Shown here: one piece after another, positions 8,394-16,284 of the stretch | How the letters are laid out: each line of letters begins with the position of its first letter | Position numbering within the stretch: position 1 is the first letter of the stretch | From: Pseudobdellovibrionaceae bacterium | Lineage (GTDB): Bacteria > Bdellovibrionota > Bdellovibrionia > Bdellovibrionales > UBA1609 | Direction: 5' to 3' | Assembly (NCBI GenBank): GCA_947444305.1 | Contig: CANEZP010000018.1 | Location: forward strand, 1 to 64,000 | Length of the DNA: 64,000 bases | Notes under the pieces: generated by a model | Databases searched by the model: none | Told to the model about the DNA's origin: nothing | What the model saw: the letters and a program-made list of their open reading frames with translations, nothing else | Program-made: the position numbers and the translations under genes

Positions 8394-11300
8394 ATGCTCC
8401 GCCACTTGCGTGATTTCGTATCACTGAATCTTGTCTTGTCGCTCGCGTTAGTAACGCCCGCGCCTGTTTTCGCGACCAGCCCCGTCGCAAAAAGTCCGGT
8501 CACCGCAAGTGCCGACCGCGCGTCCGTTTCGACGGCCGACTTACAAACACTAATGCGCAATGATAGTCAGCTTATTTACTGGAGCACGCTCGAAGATCGC
8601 AACCCGATGGTCGGTGGTTTCGCGCTCGACGGTTCACCCGACGAAAAACCTCTCTGGACCGTGAACGAAAACGATTCGCTCGTCGATAAGAATCCGTTCT
8701 TCATGCGCTCGCAGTCGTGGAGCGATTCCGCTCAAGGAGCATGTTCGGACGGCGTTTGCTTCACCAAAACCGCGCAAGGTTTAAGTCTTCAGTTCGGCGC
8801 GATTCCTAAGACGCTCGTGCTCAAAGAAGCGATGACTCCCATCTTGGATACCGATCAATATCTTTTCATGTCGGCCGACAACCAAGACGTATTCAAAGAA
8901 AAATTGGGCGAGAACACCGACGTTCCCGGTGAAGGTTTCTTCTTCATCGCTAAAAAAGATTTAGCTCAGGCTTTACAGTACAATTCTCCTTTGCCCATTT
9001 TCTTCGCGCCCACGGTCGGCACGGGCTGGACGGGTCCGCAACCGCACGCGGTTGAATTCGCGAACAGCGATCCTTTGAACGCGCAATACATCTTTCCCGA
9101 TCGTGACGGCGATCCGCTTACGCTCGATCACACCGACATCATGGCGCTCGAAAAAGTGTCGCGTAACAATTTGCAGCTCGCGCAGTCGTGGGCCGCTCTT
9201 GAAGGCGCAACCGGCCCCCGCGGTGCCGTACTTCCTAAAATCGGCACGACGATGACTTTCGGTCTGCAATTGACCGGTCAGTTGCCGCGTATTCCGCAAA
9301 CCTTCGGCGAGCGCGCGAAACAAAATGCAACGCAAGTGGCTTCGTCGGTTTGGTCGGCGGTTTTGCCCACGGCCGAGGCGCACTCTTCGCGTTTGCAAGT
9401 TTTGCGTGAACGATTGCTCGAATTAGTCCGTACCCGCGCCGCGGCCAGCATGCCGCCGCCCCCGAACGACGAGACGAATCCGCCTCCGCAAGAATCACCT
9501 TTGCCGCCCACGCCCACGGCTCTACCGGTCGTCGTGCCTTTGGCCACGCCGGGCAATGAAGTTTCTCAATTACCCATGTGGCGCCGTTGGGTCGCTCCCG
9601 GAATCCTTTACGGAGCCACGGCGGGTCTTGCCGCGGCCGCTTACCAGGATATCGATTGGAAAGCGTTGATCACCGCCGATATGCCCAAGCGTATTACCTA
9701 CATCTCGATGATCTTCGGTGGCGTCGCGTTGACTAGCTACATGCTTAAGATCGGTCCATATAAAGACAAGTTGGCGCGTTTGTATCCCACCGGCAAAGTC
9801 CTGGTGATCTCCAGCAACGAAAGCGCCCGTAAAGGTTTGGTCAAAGCAATCTCGCGCGCGAAAAACGGCGAGATTATCGAAGCCTCAAGCAAAGCCGAAG
9901 TGGACAAGCTTCTTGCCGAGAATGAATTTGATCTCGTCTTCCAAGAGAGCGAAGACGCTAGTCTGTTCAGCGCCGACACCGCCCGGTTGATTAAAGAAAA
10001 GAATGAATCCGCGACCGTCGTCACGACGGATCGTTTTTGGAATCCCGATGTGATCGTAAGAGATTACAGCTCCGGTTTGAAAAGCGTCGATTCTAAGCGC
10101 ATGGCCGCCGCAAAAAGCTTCCTCACGATTTTCTCGCAAGGTCTCTGGACTTCGTTCGCGGGGATCTCGATGATGATTCGCCAAACTTTAGATTTCGGTA
10201 AAGATCGTTTCTTCCCGAACAATAAAGTTGTGCATAAGGCTTGGGAAGCGACGATGGGTTTCGCGCTTAAATCAAGCTCGAGCATCACCACCAATTGGAA
10301 AACGGCTTTGTTGGGTTGGACGTTCGGTTTAGCCGACGCCACGATGGTCGCCGTTGACCTTTTGATCTTCGCTCCTTGGTTGATGCAGAAGTGGGGGATG
10401 GACGACGTTGGTGCGCACACCGTTGCTTACGCTTCGGCCGCCGTTCTCAGCCAGTTCGTGACCTATGCGCAAGTAGGACCCCATGGCTACGCGCAAGATA
10501 CAAAGACCATTCACTTCCAATCCGCCGAGAATGAAGCCCGTCGGTTAATGGCACTCGAAGGTCTTGATCCTGAAAACTCCCGTCACGAAGGCCGTTTAAA
10601 CAAGCTGACCGCTATTGAAATGGAAAAGCGTTTCAAAGCCGTGGGCTTGCCCAGCGATGACGAATTTTTCTTTGATCCGTTAAGCATCTGGCACAAGAGT
10701 TTAAAAAACTTAGGTTTCTCGGCCGATCGTCTGCAGAACATGTCGGAAGAAGAGCGCGAGAAGTTGGCCGAACAAGATTTCATTTTGTCGCACCGGCACT
10801 TGGGGTTGATCAAGCCCGCGATAAAATCCGCCTTGGCCGAAGCGATCAAGGTGAATAACGCCAATCCTTCACCCGTCGGCGCTCAGACCGTTGAACTTCT
10901 ATCGTGGGCGCTGAAGAATCGTAGTTTAACTAAGCCGATCTTAGGCCGCGTTTACGAAACCTTCTCGACCACCCGGGTATTTAATAGCGCCAAAGATGCG
11001 GTTGATTCGTCGGTCGCGAATTGGTTGGCCAATGATAAGACGCCGAACTTCATCGGTAAATACTGGGCTATCTCGCGCGGTCTTTTCGATTACCTCGCGG
11101 CTGACGCAACGAAGGTTCAGCGTGATCAGCGTTCCGTGCTGTTCGTGATGTCGACCAGCAATACCGAAGCCGCGATTGAGAGCCTAAAGTTCTTGCCGCA
11201 ATCTTGGATCGATAAGGCCGGTTCAAAAGAGGCCGCCGGTCTCGGCGCCGAGTTGTTCCACCGCCACTTTACCGGTTTCATCGAAAAAGAGATTGGCCGC

Positions 11301-12479
11301 GTACAAAAAAGTGACAAGCTCGAAGCTGAGCTTGGCCCACGCGCCGATACTCAGCTTTCGAAGATGGACGCGGGCGGCGTTTCGACGGATGCATTTACCC
11401 GCGCGATTCGCCGTAATACTGTTCTTACTAAATTGAAGACCATCGATGATGAGCAAAAAGAAATCGATGCTTGGCAGCCGCCGCATGAAGACTGGCTCGC
11501 GCGCCGCCAATGGCGGATCGCGAAAGAGTCGGCGCGTGAAGCGTTCGGCAACGGTGACGATCAAATTTCTGAAGAGTGGATTTCGGTAACGAAGGCGTAC
11601 GCGTCGACATTGAATCCCGAAGCGGCTGAAGCTTTCGAGATTGAACGCTGGACCCGGGAGCAACAGTTCCGATTTTTATTCGCACAAAAATTCGCGAAGC
11701 AAGTCGGCTTGCACGTGAGCAACGTTGAAAATTCCGAGTTCGTACAGAAGGTGATGGTCAAAGCCGTTCAAGCAACCGACGGCGCGATGAGAAAAGGTCG
11801 TCTCGCTTATTACACTAAGCTGAACGAAGTTGATAAGCAGACGTTCATGGCGCGCGTATTCACCGAGAACTTCATCAACACGTACATCGGTATGTCGGTA
11901 AATTCGGATCTCTATTTGAAAGCCGCTTCGCCGGAATATCCGGGACGTTTGCAGCGTGCACGTCAGTTCGTGCTGGGCACGAAGCACTTCAAATGGTTAC
12001 AAAAACCTATGGCGATCGCCGAGATGTTCGGACGCAATGAAACGAGCGCGTTCCAACCTGGATTTGATTCAATGGCCGATCGTAGCATTCCGTTCTTTCC
12101 GGATCTGGCGCACAACTTCGTTCGTACCTTACGGTACGTTCCGTACGCGATCGGTCCGTCTTATCTTACGCAACGGTTCGTGTTCCAGATTCCGTACCCC
12201 TACGTCATGTGGGTCGCTACGGTATTGTTCGGTTCAACCAACGGTGCGTTCGTCGAAGCCAACAACCGCGTCATGCGCAACTTGGATAAGAAGCCTATGG
12301 GCGGTATTCCGGAAAAACTTTTGTTCGCGCGCACGCACGCGTTCTTTACGAATCCGCAAGCCGTACTTGAATTGATGTACGCTGAACCGATCGTTCGTAA
12401 CGTAAACGACGGTGTCGGTTCCGTGTTGAACAAGTGCGACGAAATTTTGAGAAGTGTAGGGAAGGGTATTAAGCGCTAG
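8394..12479 (+). CDS. Very large (1361 aa) membrane protein with degenerate receiver-like domain, unknown function
   Basis: A single uninterrupted 1361-residue gene starting at an ATG behind GAAGGGAATTGA. Residues 1-28 form a signal peptide or anchor. A predicted soluble region (about 30-395) ends in a proline-rich linker (MPPPPND... to about 390). Hydrophobic segments follow at about 398-417 and 433-452. A roughly 85-residue stretch (467-550) has the rhythm of a response-regulator receiver (KVLVISSNES... FDLVFQESED) but lacks the acidic pair and the phospho-Asp. Further membrane segments lie at about 640-670, 678-698 and 1262-1282, with long charged helical regions between. I do not recognise the family. 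It is monocistronic, followed by a terminator at 12573. Confidence 0.85.
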   Translation: MLRHLRDFVSLNLVLSLALVTPAPVFATSPVAKSPVTASADRASVSTADLQTLMRNDSQLIYWSTLEDRNPMVGGFALDGSPDEKPLWTVNENDSLVDKNPFFMRSQSWSDSAQGACSDGVCFTKTAQGLSLQFGAIPKTLVLKEAMTPILDTDQYLFMSADNQDVFKEKLGENTDVPGEGFFFIAKKDLAQALQYNSPLPIFFAPTVGTGWTGPQPHAVEFANSDPLNAQYIFPDRDGDPLTLDHTDIMALEKVSRNNLQLAQSWAALEGATGPRGAVLPKIGTTMTFGLQLTGQLPRIPQTFGERAKQNATQVASSVWSAVLPTAEAHSSRLQVLRERLLELVRTRAAASMPPPPNDETNPPPQESPLPPTPTALPVVVPLATPGNEVSQLPMWRRWVAPGILYGATAGLAAAAYQDIDWKALITADMPKRITYISMIFGGVALTSYMLKIGPYKDKLARLYPTGKVLVISSNESARKGLVKAISRAKNGEIIEASSKAEVDKLLAENEFDLVFQESEDASLFSADTARLIKEKNESATVVTTDRFWNPDVIVRDYSSGLKSVDSKRMAAAKSFLTIFSQGLWTSFAGISMMIRQTLDFGKDRFFPNNKVVHKAWEATMGFALKSSSSITTNWKTALLGWTFGLADATMVAVDLLIFAPWLMQKWGMDDVGAHTVAYASAAVLSQFVTYAQVGPHGYAQDTKTIHFQSAENEARRLMALEGLDPENSRHEGRLNKLTAIEMEKRFKAVGLPSDDEFFFDPLSIWHKSLKNLGFSADRLQNMSEEEREKLAEQDFILSHRHLGLIKPAIKSALAEAIKVNNANPSPVGAQTVELLSWALKNRSLTKPILGRVYETFSTTRVFNSAKDAVDSSVANWLANDKTPNFIGKYWAISRGLFDYLAADATKVQRDQRSVLFVMSTSNTEAAIESLKFLPQSWIDKAGSKEAAGLGAELFHRHFTGFIEKEIGRVQKSDKLEAELGPRADTQLSKMDAGGVSTDAFTRAIRRNTVLTKLKTIDDEQKEIDAWQPPHEDWLARRQWRIAKESAREAFGNGDDQISEEWISVTKAYASTLNPEAAEAFEIERWTREQQFRFLFAQKFAKQVGLHVSNVENSEFVQKVMVKAVQATDGAMRKGRLAYYTKLNEVDKQTFMARVFTENFINTYIGMSVNSDLYLKAASPEYPGRLQRARQFVLGTKHFKWLQKPMAIAEMFGRNETSAFQPGFDSMADRSIPFFPDLAHNFVRTLRYVPYAIGPSYLTQRFVFQIPYPYVMWVATVLFGSTNGAFVEANNRVMRNLDKKPMGGIPEKLLFARTHAFFTNPQAVLELMYAEPIVRNVNDGVGSVLNKCDEILRSVGKGIKR

Positions 12480-12572
12480 TGCGTGTAGACGGAGGCGATG
12501 AGGAGTAGAGTGCCCGCGCCAAAAGCTACGATACTAAGACGCACGATAAGTTTATGCAAAGATCCCCCGAAG

Positions 12573-12600
12573 AGCCGCCGATAATTTGGCGGCTTTTTAT
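12573..12600 (+). terminator. Rho-independent terminator after the 1361-aa gene
   Basis: Perfect 7-bp stem AGCCGCC/GGCGGCT with an 8-base loop, followed directly by TTTTATTT. It lies 94 bases after the stop of the large membrane-protein gene. Confidence 0.85.
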
Positions 12601-12769
12601 TTGACGTGATCGCATCATTCTCGGAGATGCGGACGCTTCCGACAAGACCAGTTTGCGTTAATTTTTTAGAGTGATTTTCTTAACCGGCGAGTGCCATTTT
12701 GCAACCGTGCACGCCGAAGCTGGACTAAAATCTCTAGCCGTTTTTGTGTCACTGAGGAGAGCTGCGAAA

Positions 12770-13681
12770 ATGAAATTAGGCCGGGTGCTTACTGCGCTAC
12801 TCTTTTATTTTTGCGCTTATCTATTCCCTATTTTTTTCTCTTCTGCCGCGATGGCCGAGGATTTCTACGAGTTCAACGGACAAACCTATTACGAATTTTT
12901 GGATGTTGGTGCGAGCTGCAGCGAAGCAGAACTGAAAACCGCTTACCACAAAGCCATGATGCGCCACCATCCCGATCGCGGCGGCAGGAAAGAAGCGGCG
13001 GCGTTTGCGAACCAAGCGTACGCGGTGCTGGATAATAACGTCCAGCGAGCCGCCTACGATCGCTATTTGTACACGCGGAGGACGGGAGAAATCTTACGGG
13101 CGCCGCCAGCTCCGGTGAAGACCGAAGCGGAACTCCGGCGCGAAGTGCTCGACCTCCTTGTGCGTGACGTTACGGAGATGGGTCAGCAAGAGTTAGCGAA
13201 GGACCCTAAACTCACGGACGACCGTCTCGCCGGTCTCGCGTATTACGTTATGGAATTTTGGGAGCGGTGGTTTCCGGATCGCAAGATTCACGCGCGTGAA
13301 CTTCACGCGTTGATGACGGAACTCGTACTTGATGATCGAAGGCGTGCACTCGGGTTAGGCGTAATCTTTCACTTGAAGGAAATTGCCGCAAGTGGTGATC
13401 CCGCGGAAAAAGTCGCGGCCAACGCCGGCCTAAACGATATCGGGGCCAAACTTGCTTTCAGGATTGAGACCGAGCCGGACCCGGCGAAGAGTTTATTCTA
13501 TGACCGGATTCATCGCTACTTAGCAGGGTATTCGTTGTTGCGTCAGACTTCTGCCTCGCGGTCTACACCTGCGGGCGGGGACGGAGTGGACGCCTGTGAG
13601 GCTGCGTTGCGCTATCGGCAGACCGCCGCGTCGACGGAGCCGCCTCCGGCCCACAAGCTGGACCTGCACATCAAGTTCTAA
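12770..13681 (+). CDS. Exported J-domain (DnaJ-like) protein
   Basis: A 303-residue protein whose first 29 residues are a hydrophobic signal peptide or anchor ending SSAAMAED. A J domain follows directly (about residues 40-100): YYEFLDVGASCSEAELKTAYH, then the HPD motif at 67-69 (MMRHHPDRGG) and the helix IV-like AYAVLDNNVQRAAYDRY. No zinc-finger or DnaJ C-terminal substrate domain follows; the rest is helical and charged without a known domain. The ATG at 12770 has a GAGGAGA ribosome site. By the positive-inside rule the J domain should face the periplasm, where no DnaK is known, so either the N terminus is an inverted anchor or the partner is not DnaK. It appears to be transcribed alone. 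Confidence 0.82.
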   Translation: MKLGRVLTALLFYFCAYLFPIFFSSAAMAEDFYEFNGQTYYEFLDVGASCSEAELKTAYHKAMMRHHPDRGGRKEAAAFANQAYAVLDNNVQRAAYDRYLYTRRTGEILRAPPAPVKTEAELRREVLDLLVRDVTEMGQQELAKDPKLTDDRLAGLAYYVMEFWERWFPDRKIHARELHALMTELVLDDRRRALGLGVIFHLKEIAASGDPAEKVAANAGLNDIGAKLAFRIETEPDPAKSLFYDRIHRYLAGYSLLRQTSASRSTPAGGDGVDACEAALRYRQTAASTEPPPAHKLDLHIKF

Positions 13682-13772
13682 GTGAGCGAAATCGCTGCCT
13701 AACCGCTTCCTGACAATGGTCGTCTAAGGGAAGTGTTAAATCCAAGCGAGCTCATAACCCGGAAGGATTCTC

Positions 13773-14768
13773 ATGCTGATTTCTTTATTGATGCTGGCGA
13801 ATTTGAACGTGGCCTCGGCGCAGACCCAGGTCGTTAAGGTCGATGGATCAAGCACCGTTTTTCCGATCACCGAAGCCGTGGCCGAGGAATTTCAAACCGC
13901 GAAACGCGGATCGGTGAACGTGACCGTCGGGGTATCGGGAACGGGCGGGGGCTTCAAAAAATTCTGCCGTGGTGAGACCGATGTGCAAAATGCTTCGCGG
14001 CCCATTCAAACTTCGGCCGACAAAGCAAAACCCGGCGAGATGGAAACGTGCAAGGCCGCGAACATCAAATACTTCGAACTGCCCATCGCCTTCGACGCCA
14101 TCGCCATCGTGGTCAATAAAGGTAACGGCTGGTTGAACGACATCTCGGTCGAGGACCTGAAAAAGATCTGGGCGCCCGAGGCTCAGACCAAAGTCATGAA
14201 GTGGAAAGACGTCAATCCGCAATGGCCGGACCAGCCCATCAAACTCTACGGCGCGGGTGCCGACTCCGGCACGTTCGACTATTTCACCGAAGCGATCGTT
14301 GGTAAGGCAAAATCAAGCCGCGGAGATTACAGCGCGAGCGAAGATGACAACGTCATCGTGAAAGGTATTTCCGGCGACAAAGGTGCCCTCGGTTATCTGC
14401 CGTACTCTTACTACGAACAGAACAAACAGAATCTGAAACTGGTCGGCGTGACCGACAAAGGTAAAAAGCCGGTCGCACCTTCGCGCCAAACCGTTGAGTC
14501 GGGTGCCTACGCGCCGCTCTCACGCCCCGTGTTTATTTACGTCAACGAAGCCTCGTTCAAGAAACCCGCGGTTAAAGATTTCGTCGAGTTTTACGTTCAA
14601 AACGCCGCGCGTCTGGTCGACGAAGTAAAATACATTCCTCTTCCGGCCGAGGCTTACAAAGTAAACACCGAGCATTTGGGCAAGGGAAAGCTGGGTACCG
14701 CCTTCGCGGGTCACTCGGCCGTCGGCATGAAGATTCAGGATTTGATGAAGAAAGAGAAGAGTCTGTAA
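13773..14768 (+). CDS. pstS: PstS-family phosphate-binding protein
   Basis: A 331-residue periplasmic solute-binding protein of the PstS/SphX family. The mature N terminus has the phosphate-site motif [12 protein letters not shown], then [18 protein letters not shown] and [12 protein letters not shown], which line the phosphate pocket. The start ATG follows GGAAGGA; an in-frame stop just upstream excludes a longer product. The signal peptide ([16 protein letters not shown]) is short and has no Lys or Arg in its n-region, which is unusual. No pstCAB, phoU or phoBR genes adjoin it, so it may serve a transporter encoded elsewhere or act as a stand-alone binding protein. Confidence 0.9.
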   Translation: MLISLLMLANLNVASAQTQVVKVDGSSTVFPITEAVAEEFQTAKRGSVNVTVGVSGTGGGFKKFCRGETDVQNASRPIQTSADKAKPGEMETCKAANIKYFELPIAFDAIAIVVNKGNGWLNDISVEDLKKIWAPEAQTKVMKWKDVNPQWPDQPIKLYGAGADSGTFDYFTEAIVGKAKSSRGDYSASEDDNVIVKGISGDKGALGYLPYSYYEQNKQNLKLVGVTDKGKKPVAPSRQTVESGAYAPLSRPVFIYVNEASFKKPAVKDFVEFYVQNAARLVDEVKYIPLPAEAYKVNTEHLGKGKLGTAFAGHSAVGMKIQDLMKKEKSL

Positions 14769-14808
14769 TCCTGATTGCGCAACTCGAAATTCTGGTTACC
14801 ATACTCGT

Positions 14809-15597
14809 ATGGGGAATTTCAAAACCGCTCGCGGTGCGCTGACCTTCGTAACGATGTTCTCGGCAATTTTGGTTTTTCTCGCGCACGGATTTATCATCCG
14901 TGCGTTGAACAAAGACCCGGTCGCCCGGCGACGCAAGCTTCTCAAAAATATTCACCGCTATTCTAAGTTTGCTTTAAAAGTTATGCGCGTCCACGTCAGC
15001 GTTCGCGGGGATAAAAGCGGCGGCGGCAATACGCTGATGGTCTGCAATCACATGTCGTACTTAGACATGATTATTTTGGCCGCGGTAAAGCCTTCGGTAT
15101 TCGTCACCTCCGTCGACATGGGTCAAATTTTCTTCCTCGGCACGATGGCCGAAATCGGCGGCAGCCTATTCGTCGAGCGGCGTAACCGTGACCGCATCGA
15201 CCACGATGTCTCGCAGATCGAAAATGTTTTAGACGAAGGCTTCGACGTGACCTTGTTCCCCGAAGGAACGAGCGGGGACGGCGCGGTCGTTTTACCGTTC
15301 AAACGTTCGCTCCTAACCGCCGCGCTGAATTCGGGCACACCGGTGATGCCGGTCACGCTAAAGTATAATGAAATCGACGGCGAAGCATTTTCTTCGGCCA
15401 ACCATGGCGTCGTTTGTTGGTACGGTCGCCAATCGTTCTTGCCGCATTTCTTTCGTCTGCTCTCGTCCGATTCAATCAAGGCAAGCATCACCTTCGGCGC
15501 ACCCGTGCGTGGCGAAGTGGGCATGACGAAGCACACGCTCTGCGATGATCTTCACCGCACGATTTCTCGTGAGTATAGTGAGATTTCCGTTTTTTGA
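14809..15597 (+). CDS. 1-acyl-sn-glycerol-3-phosphate acyltransferase (PlsC family)
   Basis: A 262-residue PlsC-type acyltransferase that transfers an acyl chain to lysophosphatidate or a related lipid at the inner membrane. The catalytic NHxxxxD motif is at residues 80-86 (NHMSYLD), and the glycerophosphate-binding FPEGT lies near 150 with downstream PFKRSLL. An N-terminal hydrophobic helix (about 10-30) anchors it. The gene starts 40 bases after pstS. Its stop codon is already part of the left arm of a large stem-loop (15596-15669). Chain or head-group preference cannot be read; PlsC-like paralogues also acylate ornithine lipids. Confidence 0.9.
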   Translation: MGNFKTARGALTFVTMFSAILVFLAHGFIIRALNKDPVARRRKLLKNIHRYSKFALKVMRVHVSVRGDKSGGGNTLMVCNHMSYLDMIILAAVKPSVFVTSVDMGQIFFLGTMAEIGGSLFVERRNRDRIDHDVSQIENVLDEGFDVTLFPEGTSGDGAVVLPFKRSLLTAALNSGTPVMPVTLKYNEIDGEAFSSANHGVVCWYGRQSFLPHFFRLLSSDSIKASITFGAPVRGEVGMTKHTLCDDLHRTISREYSEISVF

Positions 15598-15669
15598 TTG
15601 GCTTCGCACGGCGAGTTTGAGGGCCGCTCGGTGGCGCGGCTCGCGGTTTGCGGCTCCGAAGCGCCAATC
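15596..15669 (+). other. Large stem-loop directly after plsC-like gene
   Basis: Arms GATTGGCTTCG (15596-15606) and CGAAGCGCCAATC (15657-15669) pair with one 2-base bulge. Inside, GCGAG (15611) pairs CTCGC (15640) and GCCGC (15623) pairs GCGGC (15636), giving a compact nested structure of about 74 bases. There is no T-run after it, so it may be a processed 3' end, a Rho-linked stop or a structured RNA. Confidence 0.55.
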
Positions 15670-15707
15670 AATTCGGCGCAGGAATGTTCCATCCATGTGA
15701 GTGCGGC

Positions 15708-15730
15708 CATTCCGCCATCCGGGCGGAATG
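15708..15730 (+). other. Perfect 9-bp hairpin in intergenic region
   Basis: CATTCCGCC (15708-15716) and GGCGGAATG (15722-15730) form a perfect stem with a 5-base loop. A 10-bp palindrome GGAATGTTCC lies just upstream (15681-15690). There is no T-run. It is one of several structures in the 687-bp gap between the acyltransferase and HNH genes. Confidence 0.5.
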
Positions 15731-15880
15731 GGAATGAAATGAAGAGATTTAATTTTTAGGGGGGGAGAGTAGGCGTCCCCGCAAGCGATCGGGTTTACAC
15801 TCTTCACCAGTTTTTCCTCTCCTCATTCTTCTTCTTCTTCTTTATCCTTCCCAAAAGAAACAACCCTCCCAAATATACAC

Positions 15881-15906
15881 TCTTGCGGCCGCGGACGGCC
15901 GCAAGA
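15881..15906 (+). other. GC-rich 10-bp hairpin in intergenic region
   Basis: TCTTGCGGCC (15881-15890) pairs perfectly with GGCCGCAAGA (15897-15906), with a 6-base loop. It sits amid pyrimidine-rich low-complexity sequence (15815-15870). No convincing gene is seen in 15670-16284. Confidence 0.5.
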
Positions 15907-15967
15907 AGCCACTCTCAAGGACGGAAAATTTTAGCACCAAGAAGATGAGGCCATCGAAGCCAAAAAC

Positions 15968-15981
15968 TCTGCGCGCACAGA
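15968..15981. repeat. Palindromic repeat copy 1 (one mismatch)
   Basis: TCTGCGCGCACAGA, one base different from the 14-bp palindrome TCTGCGCGCGCAGA found three more times within 1.1 kb. It is preceded by AAAAAC and followed by ATTTTCC, close to the flanks of copy 2. Confidence 0.7.
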
Positions 15982-16035
15982 ATTTTCCGATTGGATTCTC
16001 TTCATGAAACAAAAGTCCGAATCGCTTCAATGAAC

Positions 16036-16049
16036 TCTGCGCGCGCAGA
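16036..16049. repeat. Palindromic repeat copy 2
   Basis: Perfect 14-bp palindrome TCTGCGCGCGCAGA in the upstream region of the HNH gene, flanked as GAAC...ATTC, so symmetry extends slightly beyond the core. Confidence 0.75.
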
Positions 16050-16284
16050 ATTCTTTTACATTTTTCTCTATTTCTAAATAGCATTTGACGAGATTTTTGG
16101 CTCAGCATTGAAGCAGTCACGTGGTTCAATTTCACAATTTGCTTTCGAAGTTCCAACCGAAAAGTAGCTCGCCGTATTGGGGCAATTCGAAGCTTTAAAG
16201 ATGAATGGTACTTAGGCTCTTCCGGTTCAGGAAACGATGTTTTCAAAACCCATGTTAGCTTCACCTCAGCTTAAGGAGTCGAAG

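Noticed and set aside
13690-13772. Pho box upstream of pstS
   Set aside because: No pair of CTGTCAT-like repeats at the needed spacing; a single CTGACA is not enough.
15842-16264. 140-residue minus-strand frame in the intergenic region
   Set aside because: No ribosome site, and it runs through hairpin and palindrome repeats. The composition looks random, and it would overlap the HNH upstream region.
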